DNA from: Caloramator proteoclasticus DSM 10124
Lineage (GTDB): Bacteria > Bacillota > Clostridia > Clostridiales > Caloramatoraceae
DNA length: 64,000 bases
Reading direction: 5' to 3'
NCBI RefSeq assembly: GCF_900129265.1
Contig: NZ_FQVG01000007.1
Location: 1 to 64,000, forward strand
A program made the translations under genes and the position numbers. The notes beneath the pieces were generated by a model. It was given only the letters and a program-made list of their open reading frames with translations. It ran no database searches and was not told where the DNA came from. Positions 17,551 through 24,508 of the stretch are shown piece by piece. Every line of letters starts with the position of its first letter. Within the stretch, counting starts at the first letter, position 1.

Positions 17551-17554
17551 GAAC

Positions 17555-17592
17555 AATCAGAGGGTGGTTTTAAACCACCCTCTGATTATTTT
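17555..17592 (+). terminator. Intrinsic terminator of the aminopeptidase gene
   Basis: AATCAGAGGGTGGTTT (17555-17570) pairs perfectly with AAACCACCCTCTGATT (17572-17587), followed by ATTTT. Confidence 0.9.
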
Positions 17593-17680
17593 CAAATACT
17601 ATAAACCTAAAAATAAAAAAATATAGGCATTTTTTAAATTTTTACGCATATTATGCATATAATGCATTAGGAGTGGTGGT

Positions 17681-18520
17681 ATGGGTGAAGCAATTTTTTT
17701 AGCTGACAAATCATTAACTATAACAAATGAAAAACCAGAGGAAAATATAAATACAGATATAATCTGCTGTGGTTTCAATGGAAATTTTATATATAGAAGT
17801 TTTTTGAAATTTGATATATCTTCTCTTCCCTATAATGCTTTTATAACATCAGCAATACTTCAGCTATTTTTGATTGAGGATTATTTTAAGTGTTTAAGTA
17901 AAAATTTATATGCTTATATGTTACAGGAGGATTTTGGTGACTTCACAACATATAATCATCAGCCAAAGTTTTATAATGACTATATTAGAACAAATATATC
18001 CTATAAAAAGTATGGATTAATTAATATAAATATAACAAGTTTTGCACAACGGTGGATGAGTGGGGAAGTTATAAATAAGGGTATTTTATTAAGATGTGAA
18101 GAGAATAAAAAATCTCTTGTAGCCTTCGGTTCATCAAAAAGTAGCCAGTATTCTACAATTCCAAAACTATATATAAATTTTATAAAACCAAGGGTATATG
18201 ATGAGGGTAAGTTTATAGAAGTTAAAGAGGAGGTTATGGATTTAAATTTTATAAATACCGGTTATAGTAGTGTTTATGATGTAAGTAGAATGATTATAGG
18301 AAGTTTTTTTATAAAAAATACAGGATATAAAGACATTGATGTGTGCGTTGATGTAAGTGCAGATGGTTTTACTTGGGTTAGAGATATTGAAAAGAGGGTT
18401 TGTATAAGCCAATGTGAAATTCTTGTACCAAAGTACTATGGAAAATACTATAGAATATCTACATATACAAATGGTGAAGGAAGAGTGAATATTAAATTTA
18501 TTTATCAGGTGTATAAATAG
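17681..18520 (+). CDS. DNRLRE-domain protein with a DUF6385-like C-terminus
   Basis: A 279-residue protein. Residues 1-172 resemble the DNRLRE (CBM96-like) beta-sandwich: AIFLADKSLTI, then YRSFLKFDISSLP, TSAILQLFL, a WMSGEVINKGILLR strand and VAFGSSKSSQYSTIPKLYINF. Residues about 185-279 (IIGSFFIKNTGYKDIDVCVDVSADGF...YYRIST) resemble the module at the end of the next gene. No signal peptide is evident. It starts a run with the next two genes (gaps 11 and 35 nt). Just upstream are tandem GCATATTAT-GCATATAAT motifs (17646-17663) that resemble the -10 box of mother-cell sporulation promoters, but no matching -35 is well spaced. A spore-surface or cell-surface role is inference only. Confidence 0.65.
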   Translation: MGEAIFLADKSLTITNEKPEENINTDIICCGFNGNFIYRSFLKFDISSLPYNAFITSAILQLFLIEDYFKCLSKNLYAYMLQEDFGDFTTYNHQPKFYNDYIRTNISYKKYGLININITSFAQRWMSGEVINKGILLRCEENKKSLVAFGSSKSSQYSTIPKLYINFIKPRVYDEGKFIEVKEEVMDLNFINTGYSSVYDVSRMIIGSFFIKNTGYKDIDVCVDVSADGFTWVRDIEKRVCISQCEILVPKYYGKYYRISTYTNGEGRVNIKFIYQVYK

Positions 18521-18531
18521 GGGGGAGATAT

Positions 18532-19395
18532 ATGCCTAATAATGCTGTTTTTTCAAATAGTGCAAGTGATCTTAAGGTTCAGATTTTTGGATCAAGTGTT
18601 ACTACGCCTATACAGGTAGATTCGAACGGTAAGCTACAAATTTTAACTGAAAATCCAATAAATGTAACTGCGACAGATTTGGATATTAGAAATCTCTCAA
18701 GTAGTCAAGATGGTGTAGCAGTCTACGGTAGTAATGATGGCGGAACTACTATGAAAATATTAAAAACGAATACTGATGGAGAACTATTTATTACATCTGA
18801 TGAGACTTTGACAGTGCAGGCTACTGATCTTGATATAAGGAATTTAACAACTGATGATAGTGTTTCAATCTATGGTACCGATGGAACAGATAAAAGACAG
18901 ATAAAAACAGATAGTAGTGGACGAATTGAGGTTGCATCGATTGCAAACGAAGTAGATATAAGAAATTTATCTAATTCACAGGATTCAATTTTAATCTATG
19001 GGTATGATGGTGAAAACAACAAGGTTATCACAACAGATAGCGATGGCTTAATTAAAGTAGTAAATGCAAAGAGGAGTTTTGAAAGTCAACTGTTTGGTGA
19101 TTTGAATACCACAGATAGTTTCACTTATCTTTCCTTTAAAGATGTATCAATGTATTCCGATTATGTATTTTATATAAAAAATAAGGGAAGTAACAGTGCA
19201 AGCCTAATAGTGCAGATTAGTCCTACAAATAATGCAAATGATGCAATAGACCATATAATTGACATTATTGTAACTTCGGGCGCCAAAGAACTCATAATAC
19301 CAAGTAAATTTTTACAATATGTAAGGCTTGGATACAAATCAACATTAAGTGGACAATCAACTACATTGGATGTTTATTTTCAAGCAAGATATTAA
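18532..19395 (+). CDS. DUF6385-like repeat protein
   Basis: A 287-residue acidic protein made of repeated short beta modules. Three copies of the pattern DLDIRNLS-x-QDGV-x-YGS-DG-x-K-ILKTNTDGEL run at about residues 48-85, 98-134 and 140-176. A partial copy lies at 12-37 (LKVQIFGSS...VDSNGKLQI). The C-terminal 100 residues (YVFYIKNKGSNSASLIVQISP...YVRLGYKS) form a separate beta domain like that ending the previous protein. There is no signal peptide or membrane helix. The repetition and the pairing with a DNRLRE protein suggest a structural or surface-assembled protein. I cannot assign a function. RBS GGGGGGAG precedes ATG 18532. Confidence 0.6.
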   Translation: MPNNAVFSNSASDLKVQIFGSSVTTPIQVDSNGKLQILTENPINVTATDLDIRNLSSSQDGVAVYGSNDGGTTMKILKTNTDGELFITSDETLTVQATDLDIRNLTTDDSVSIYGTDGTDKRQIKTDSSGRIEVASIANEVDIRNLSNSQDSILIYGYDGENNKVITTDSDGLIKVVNAKRSFESQLFGDLNTTDSFTYLSFKDVSMYSDYVFYIKNKGSNSASLIVQISPTNNANDAIDHIIDIIVTSGAKELIIPSKFLQYVRLGYKSTLSGQSTTLDVYFQARY

Positions 19396-19430
19396 ATTTG
19401 TGGGTGGGAGGGTGGGATAAAGGGGGATAT

Positions 19431-21245
19431 ATGTCAATCACGTGTGTTATTTTAGGGGTTTGTAACTTGGAGGAGGAATTAATTGATCAGTTAAAATTTA
19501 TATCAAAGGATATAATATATGTTCCTATTGTTATTAAGGGAACTAAAAGAAGTGATATTAAGATTTCAAACATAAATTTCGATGGGAATTTATCTAAACT
19601 TAAAAATATGGTTCTATCTCAAGTCACTGGAGAATATGTTTTATTTATTATGTCAAATGAGAGAATCTCAGATATAGAATATATAAAAAAATTAAAACTT
19701 GAGCATGATGCATACTCCTTTAATGTAATTCAAAATAGGGCAGAGGGAATTGTAGTTGAAAAACAAATAAGGCTCCATAAAAGAAATATTACATACATAG
19801 GTCATAATGGAAAAAGTGTGGCTTCTTTTGATTTGGAGGCATTAGATATATTTATTAATACAAAGACTTCTAAGGAAGAAAATATTAATATATATAAAGC
19901 TTTAAATAAGTATACAGATAATCTATCTAATTATGATTTTGTTGTCTATAGTATGGAGTTATATTATTTGTCCTGTGAATTTGATGAAGTAATAAAGCTA
20001 TATAATGTAATACATCATATGGGAGTAGATGAATATACTAAAAGATTAGTTGGTTTATCTTATTTTTATAAAAATAGGTATATAGAAGCTAAAATGTTCT
20101 TTGAAGAATTAAAACAAAAAAAATATGGTGATTCATCCTATTTTTCAGGATTGATAAATAAAAGGCTTGGAAATTATAATGAAGCTATTGAGGATTTTTT
20201 TAGTTGTCTAAAAAGTAAAGATTTTGACATTAGTGTATGGGGATGTAATAGCTTTTTGTGCTATTATGAGTTAGGAGAGGTCTATTATTTTTTAGAGGAT
20301 TATTCTACCTCTTTAAAATACTATAGTTATGCTTATATGGCAAAAAAGGAATATATATTTTTAAACAAAATGTTTAGGATATTTAAGGTGCTTAAATTTA
20401 AAATAAATGTGATAGAAGGATACTTAAGGGACAATTTAAATATACAGGGAAGAGATTTGTATATTAATATGATGAGGGGACTTAGGGATACTGCAAGATG
20501 GGAGGAGGTAATTAAATATAGCATATTTGAAGATGATTTAGAATCAGTAGAATCAAGAATTATTGCCTATTATCATATAGGTGAATTTAGTAGGTGTTTT
20601 GACCTCATATATACTTATTTTAAATATTTAGATAAAGAATTCTTTCTAACATTGGGTGTTTGCTGTATTTTACTTGATAGCAATCTGTATTTGACAAAAT
20701 TTAAGGACTTTGTGGAAATAATCAAAAGGGAAAATTTGTCTGAGTTAATAGATGCCCACAATTACTTTTATTTTAATACCGAATACAAAGGGAACACTAT
20801 TTACTTAGAAGCTATAATAAAGTTACTTTTAAGAAGCAGAAACAGCAAAGTTGAAGGCTATGTAAAAAGGCTTATATCCGATAAAATTGATATAAAGTTT
20901 TATGATGTTTTAAAAAGTTGTTATGAAAATAAATATTATGATTTATGCTTACAGATAATAGATGATAAATATAGAGATTACAAATTTGATTTCAATGTAT
21001 TAACAATAAATGCAAAAATATGTTTTCTAAAGGGCAATTATTCAGATTGTGAAAAGTATATTTCCTATGCACTGATGCTTAAGGATAGTGAAGAGTTAAA
21101 TAGACTACTTTGTATGTGTAGAATAAAAACATCTGTATTAAATATTTTAAAGTCAAAGGATTTGAGTGTAAAGACATCCTGTAGTAGAGCTGTTGATTAT
21201 TTAGAGCTTGCATATAATAATTTAGATATTTTTAAAGATGAATGA
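19431..21245 (+). CDS. TPR protein with a degenerate GT2-like N-terminal domain
   Basis: A 604-residue protein. Residues 1-140 follow the outline of family 2 glycosyltransferases fused to TPRs: ITCVILGVCNLEEELIDQL, then SQVTGEYVLFIMSNERI, DAYSFNVIQN, and RLHKRNITYIGHNGKS. The metal-binding DxD that normally follows the GEYVLF strand is replaced by SNE, so catalysis is doubtful. The rest is rich in TPR-like helical pairs, for example RLVGLSYFYKNRYIEAKMFFEEL and LINKRLGNYNEAIEDFF. The frame opens at 19398, but AAAGGGGGATAT places the start at ATG 19431. It is third in the run with the DNRLRE and DUF6385-like genes, so it may help build or modify them. Cytosolic by sequence. Confidence 0.6.
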   Translation: MSITCVILGVCNLEEELIDQLKFISKDIIYVPIVIKGTKRSDIKISNINFDGNLSKLKNMVLSQVTGEYVLFIMSNERISDIEYIKKLKLEHDAYSFNVIQNRAEGIVVEKQIRLHKRNITYIGHNGKSVASFDLEALDIFINTKTSKEENINIYKALNKYTDNLSNYDFVVYSMELYYLSCEFDEVIKLYNVIHHMGVDEYTKRLVGLSYFYKNRYIEAKMFFEELKQKKYGDSSYFSGLINKRLGNYNEAIEDFFSCLKSKDFDISVWGCNSFLCYYELGEVYYFLEDYSTSLKYYSYAYMAKKEYIFLNKMFRIFKVLKFKINVIEGYLRDNLNIQGRDLYINMMRGLRDTARWEEVIKYSIFEDDLESVESRIIAYYHIGEFSRCFDLIYTYFKYLDKEFFLTLGVCCILLDSNLYLTKFKDFVEIIKRENLSELIDAHNYFYFNTEYKGNTIYLEAIIKLLLRSRNSKVEGYVKRLISDKIDIKFYDVLKSCYENKYYDLCLQIIDDKYRDYKFDFNVLTINAKICFLKGNYSDCEKYISYALMLKDSEELNRLLCMCRIKTSVLNILKSKDLSVKTSCSRAVDYLELAYNNLDIFKDE

Positions 21246-21255
21246 GGTGGTATAG

Positions 21256-21915
21256 GTGGAAAAGGAGATGTTTAATTTTTTAACAGAAGAGGATGTAAAA
21301 AATGAGATAAACTCCTATCAATTAATTGTAAACTACATAAAGGAAAATTTTAAAGATGGAGAGGATTATGGTAAGATAGCAGAATACCCAAAACCAAGTT
21401 TATTAAAATCTGGAGCTGAAAAACTATGCTCACTTCTTAATTTTTCCGTTCAGGTTGAGATATTAGAAAAGGTAGAAGATTTTAAAGAAGGTATATTTCA
21501 TTATGTTTGTAAGTGTACTCTTAAAAATAGTTTAGGACGCACTGTTTCAGAAGGATTAGGGTCCTGCAATAGCAGAGAAAGTAAGTTTTTAAATCAAAAT
21601 CCATATGGAGTAGCAAATACTGTATTAAAGCTGTCGAAGAAGAGAGCACTTGTTGATGCTATATTAACTGCAACGAGGACATCGGGTATGTTTACTCAAG
21701 ATATAGAGGAATTAGATGAGATAATAAATACAAATATAAAGGTGAATTTAGCTACAGCCAGCCAGAAGGCCTTTATTGCAAAACTTGCAAAGGATAAAGG
21801 AATGTCGGAAACACAACTTATGGATTTTACAAAAAAAGTAACAGGTAAGGAAAAATCAAAGGATTGGACAAAGGATGATGCAGCAAAAATTATAAAAACA
21901 TTGAAAAATAAATAG
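21256..21915 (+). CDS. Hypothetical protein, possibly MGM101/Rad52-like single-strand annealing type
   Basis: A 219-residue soluble protein. The segment KPSLLKSGAEKLCSLLNF, then CKCTLKNSLGRTVSEGLGSCNSRE and NTVLKLSKKRALVDAILTATRTSG, resembles, from memory, phage-type recombination/annealing proteins of the MGM101-Rad52 kind. The C-terminal 50 residues (ATASQKAFIAKLAKDKGMSE...WTKDDAAKIIKTL) look like the small helical tail often found on such phage proteins. If right, it would bind single-stranded DNA. I rate this as a weak family match. Start is GTG 21256 with GAGGTGG upstream; ATG 21268 has no spaced site. It follows the TPR gene by 10 nt. No other phage genes are present. Confidence 0.5.
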   Translation: MEKEMFNFLTEEDVKNEINSYQLIVNYIKENFKDGEDYGKIAEYPKPSLLKSGAEKLCSLLNFSVQVEILEKVEDFKEGIFHYVCKCTLKNSLGRTVSEGLGSCNSRESKFLNQNPYGVANTVLKLSKKRALVDAILTATRTSGMFTQDIEELDEIINTNIKVNLATASQKAFIAKLAKDKGMSETQLMDFTKKVTGKEKSKDWTKDDAAKIIKTLKNK

Positions 21916-21961
21916 AATAATATGAGTCCTTGTGCAAACAATAATTTAAAGGGGTGATATT

Positions 21962-22180
21962 GTGCAGCACAAGGACATTTTTAATTTTAATAATCCTGAT
22001 TTTTCTCAACCTATTTCAATTTTAGAGGAGCAGGAGTTTATCAACTATAATTATGATGAATTGCCGTTGCAAAGACTCCCAGAAGAATTAGATAGGTTTA
22101 CAAGCTTAGGAGCAATAGGTATTGCACTAAATGGTTTGGGGAAAAGAGTCGAATCAGAACACATTTTAAAAAGATTGTAG
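21962..22180 (+). CDS. Small hypothetical protein (72 residues)
   Basis: A 72-residue acidic protein of unknown function. It begins MQHKDIFNFNNPDFSQPISILEEQ and ends with a helical segment (TSLGAIGIALNGLGKRVESEHILKRL). There is no membrane segment and no cysteine. The GTG start at 21962 is well supported by AAAGGGGTGAT upstream. It lies 46 nt after the annealing-like gene and before the Spo0E-like unit, so it probably ends the accessory block. The coding call rests on the ribosome-binding site and codon pattern only. Confidence 0.5.
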   Translation: MQHKDIFNFNNPDFSQPISILEEQEFINYNYDELPLQRLPEELDRFTSLGAIGIALNGLGKRVESEHILKRL

Positions 22181-22227
22181 AGTTCCATTCTATTTCAAAT
22201 AATTTTTTCGTAAAAATAAGTTAATCA

Positions 22228-22257
22228 TTGACAAAATATTCGAAAAAGATGTAAAAT
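22228..22257 (+). promoter_or_regulatory. Promoter of the Spo0E-like gene
   Basis: TTGACA (22228-22233), 18 bp, TAAAAT (22252-22257). The spacer contains TTCGAAA, one mismatch from a reversed Spo0A box. Immediately downstream (22268-22283) is CTCCACTTTTCACCAC, the exact reverse complement of 22565-22580 in the mraZ operator. Confidence 0.6.
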
Positions 22258-22307
22258 ATAAGCGAACCTCCACTTTTCACCACAATAAAAAGGGGGAGGG
22301 GTTCAAA

Positions 22308-22463
22308 ATGCTAAAGGAAAAAATCGAAAATTTAAGAATTGAGTTGTATAATGCAATTTTAACAAATAAATTAGATAAAGTATTATATTTAAGCCAAGAA
22401 TTAGATAAGCTTATAGTTGAGTATTATAATATGACAACTCAAAATGCTTATCTTCCATCTTAA
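22308..22463 (+). CDS. Spo0E-like aspartyl-phosphate phosphatase
   Basis: A 51-residue gene with an excellent AGGGGGAGGGG site before ATG 22308. The product has the Spo0E family signature: an N-terminal helix KEKIENLRIELYNAIL, then LYLSQELDKLIVEYY containing the SQELD motif. In bacilli, Spo0E-type proteins dephosphorylate Spo0A-P directly and restrain sporulation. In clostridia, which lack the full phosphorelay, they are presumed to act on Spo0A or related regulators. The gene has its own promoter (22228) and terminator (22470). It sits just before the division and wall cluster. Family assignment is good; the target is inferred. Confidence 0.85.
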   Translation: MLKEKIENLRIELYNAILTNKLDKVLYLSQELDKLIVEYYNMTTQNAYLPS

Positions 22464-22469
22464 TCACCA

Positions 22470-22508
22470 TTTTAGCCAAGGAATTATCCTTGGCTAAAAA
22501 TTTTTTTT
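22470..22508 (+). terminator. Intrinsic terminator of the Spo0E-like gene
   Basis: TTTTAGCCAAGGA (22470-22482), loop ATTA, TCCTTGGCTAAAA (22487-22499), then eight T. Confidence 0.92.
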
Positions 22509-22572
22509 GAAAAAATAAAAATACTATGGAAGGATTTTTATTTTTGTTATAGAATTATAATTGTAGTGGTGA

Positions 22573-22600
22573 AAAGTGGAGCAAAGTGGTTTAAAAGTGG
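22573..22600 (+). promoter_or_regulatory. MraZ operator: three AAAGTGG boxes
   Basis: AAAGTGG occurs at 22573-22579, 22583-22589 and 22594-22600, with starts 10 and 11 bp apart, so on one face of the helix. MraZ proteins of Mollicutes are known to bind tandem AAAGTG-type repeats in front of mraZ. The boxes lie just after a TATAAT (22556-22561) and directly before the mraZ start, so autorepression of the dcw cluster is likely. Confidence 0.8.
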
Positions 22601-22608
22601 AGGATAAG

Positions 22609-23037
22609 ATGTTTATTGGGGAGTATAGTCACGCACTTGATGCCAAGAACAGAATGATTGTTCCAGCAAAGTTTAGAGAAGGTTTAGGTGGAAAATTTAT
22701 AATAACAAAGGGGCTCGATGGTTGTCTATATGTTTATCCTATCGATGAGTGGAAGAAGCTTGAGGATAAATTGAAGCAACTTCCTTTAACAAATAAGGAC
22801 GCCCGTGCCTTTGTTAGATTTTTCTTTTCTGGAGCATCAGAGGTTGAGATAGATAAGCAAGGTAGAGCTTTAATTCCCCAAAATCTTATCGAATATGCAA
22901 ATATAGAAAAGGAAATAGTAAGTATAGGGGTTTCAAATAGAATTGAAATTTGGAGTAAAGATAAGTGGCTTGAATATAATGAACAAAATATAGACTACGA
23001 TGAAATAGCAGAGAAGATGTCACAGCTTGGAATATAG
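22609..23037 (+). CDS. mraZ: Transcriptional regulator MraZ
   Basis: A 142-residue MraZ, a DNA-binding protein that forms rings of AbrB-like double modules and controls the dcw cluster. The two repeat units are clear: [23 protein letters not shown] and [22 protein letters not shown], each carrying the DxxxR-x-(I/L)-x-P DNA-contact loop. The frame is open from 22576, but GTGGAGGATAAG precedes ATG 22609 and gives the canonical MFIGEY start. The operator boxes abut the ribosome site. First gene of the long wall/division cluster; rsmH follows after 19 nt. Confidence 0.96.
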   Translation: MFIGEYSHALDAKNRMIVPAKFREGLGGKFIITKGLDGCLYVYPIDEWKKLEDKLKQLPLTNKDARAFVRFFFSGASEVEIDKQGRALIPQNLIEYANIEKEIVSIGVSNRIEIWSKDKWLEYNEQNIDYDEIAEKMSQLGI

Positions 23038-23056
23038 TAATGAGGTGGTAATGTAT

Positions 23057-23986
23057 ATGGAATTTAAACATATTTCTATTATGCTACAGGAATGTATTGA
23101 GGGTTTAAATATAAAACCTGATGGTATATATGTTGATGGTACTTTAGGTGGTGCGGGCCACTCAAGTGAAATAGTAAAAAGGCTAAGTGGAGGATTGTTA
23201 ATTGGAATAGATCAGGACAAAGATGCATTAAGGGCATCTATGGAAAGGCTTAAAGATTTTAATAATGTTAAGTTTGTACATAATAATTTTGCAAATATTA
23301 AGTATGTATTAAATGAATTGAATGTAGATGGTGTTGATGGTATTTTGCTTGATTTAGGTGTTTCTTCATATCAGCTTGATACTCCTGATAGGGGATTTAG
23401 CTATATGCATAATGCAAAGCTTGATATGAGAATGAATAGAGATGTTGATATAACAGCCTATGATGTTGTAAATGGATATACTAAAGAACAATTAATATAT
23501 ATTCTAAAGGAATATGGAGAAGAAAAATGGGCCTCAAGAATTGCAGAATTTATAGTTAAACAAAGAAATGTAAAACCTATTGAAACAACATATGAACTTG
23601 TGGATGTCATAAAGGCTGCAATACCAGCATCTGCAAGGCGTGAAGGACCACATCCTGCAAAGAGAACATTTCAAGCAATTCGTATAGAGGTTAATAAGGA
23701 GATTGAAATATTAGAAAAGGCTGTTAATGACTGTTTAGATGTTTTAAAAAGTGGAGGTAGACTCTGCATTATAACATTTCATTCCTTAGAGGATAGAATT
23801 GTAAAAAATGTCTTTAAGGAGAGACAAAATCCTTGTACTTGTCCACCAAGCTTTCCTGTTTGTGTTTGTGGAAAAAGGGGAGATATTGAAATAATTACAA
23901 AAAAGCCAATAGTACCATCGGATGAAGAAATAGAATATAATCCAAGATCAAGAAGTGCAAAACTTAGAATAGCACAAAAAATATAG
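23057..23986 (+). CDS. rsmH: 16S rRNA (cytosine(1402)-N4)-methyltransferase
   Basis: A 309-residue SAM-dependent methyltransferase that methylates N4 of C1402 in the 16S rRNA P site. Characteristic motifs are [14 protein letters not shown] (SAM loop), [17 protein letters not shown], and the C-terminal [13 protein letters not shown] with the Cys-rich [14 protein letters not shown]. Start: GAGGTGG (23042-23048) is too close to ATG 23051 and correctly spaced for ATG 23057, which yields the usual [10 protein letters not shown]. It occupies the second place in the dcw cluster as in most Firmicutes. Confidence 0.96.
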   Translation: MEFKHISIMLQECIEGLNIKPDGIYVDGTLGGAGHSSEIVKRLSGGLLIGIDQDKDALRASMERLKDFNNVKFVHNNFANIKYVLNELNVDGVDGILLDLGVSSYQLDTPDRGFSYMHNAKLDMRMNRDVDITAYDVVNGYTKEQLIYILKEYGEEKWASRIAEFIVKQRNVKPIETTYELVDVIKAAIPASARREGPHPAKRTFQAIRIEVNKEIEILEKAVNDCLDVLKSGGRLCIITFHSLEDRIVKNVFKERQNPCTCPPSFPVCVCGKRGDIEIITKKPIVPSDEEIEYNPRSRSAKLRIAQKI

Positions 23987-24015
23987 GTTCTAAAGGTGTG
24001 CGGGGGTGAATAATT

Positions 24016-24480
24016 ATGGTAATGGCAAGTAATAAGAATAGATATAAAACGCAGGGTAATGTTGCCTATAAGGTTGAAGTTAACGAGAAAAATAAGGTTA
24101 AAAAAGTAGAAAAACCCAAAAAAAGTACTAATAAAAATATAAAGGTTAAACTTAAAGTCTTAAGATTTATATTATTTACATTTGCACTTTCAATATTTAC
24201 ATTATCAAGGTTTGTACTTATATATAATATGAATACTGAACTTAGAGAATTAAAGAGTCAGGTTGCACAGGTGCAAAAGGAAAATCAAAATCTTCAGGTG
24301 TCACTTGCTGTTAAAAATAATATAAAAAAGATTGAAGGTGAAGCTGTAAAAAAATATAATATGGTAAATCCTAAGGCGGAAGAGGTAAAATACGTTGATG
24401 TCAAGATGTTATGTTCTGTTGAAGATAAAAAGGTTACAGCATATAAATTATTTCAAAAGTTCGTAGGTTTCATCCATTGA
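24016..24480 (+). CDS. ftsL: FtsL-like septum protein
   Basis: A 154-residue bitopic membrane protein. The cytoplasmic N-terminus is strongly basic (NEKNKVKKVEKPKKSTNKNIKVK). There is one membrane helix (FILFTFALSIFTLSRFVLIY, about residues 52-71) and an extracytoplasmic coiled coil (LRELKSQVAQVQKENQNLQV). This is the FtsL/DivIC architecture. FtsL, with FtsQ/DivIB and DivIC, recruits and activates the septal wall synthase. The assignment rests on topology and on its position between rsmH and the transpeptidase gene. GGGGGTGA precedes ATG 24016. Confidence 0.82.
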   Translation: MVMASNKNRYKTQGNVAYKVEVNEKNKVKKVEKPKKSTNKNIKVKLKVLRFILFTFALSIFTLSRFVLIYNMNTELRELKSQVAQVQKENQNLQVSLAVKNNIKKIEGEAVKKYNMVNPKAEEVKYVDVKMLCSVEDKKVTAYKLFQKFVGFIH

Positions 24481-24508
24481 TTTAGTAATAAACATAGGGG
24501 GGATGTAT

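Noticed and set aside
22181-22307. A second small gene between 22180 and the Spo0E-like start
   Set aside because: No start codon with a ribosome site; the interval is filled by the promoter and the inverted operator copy.
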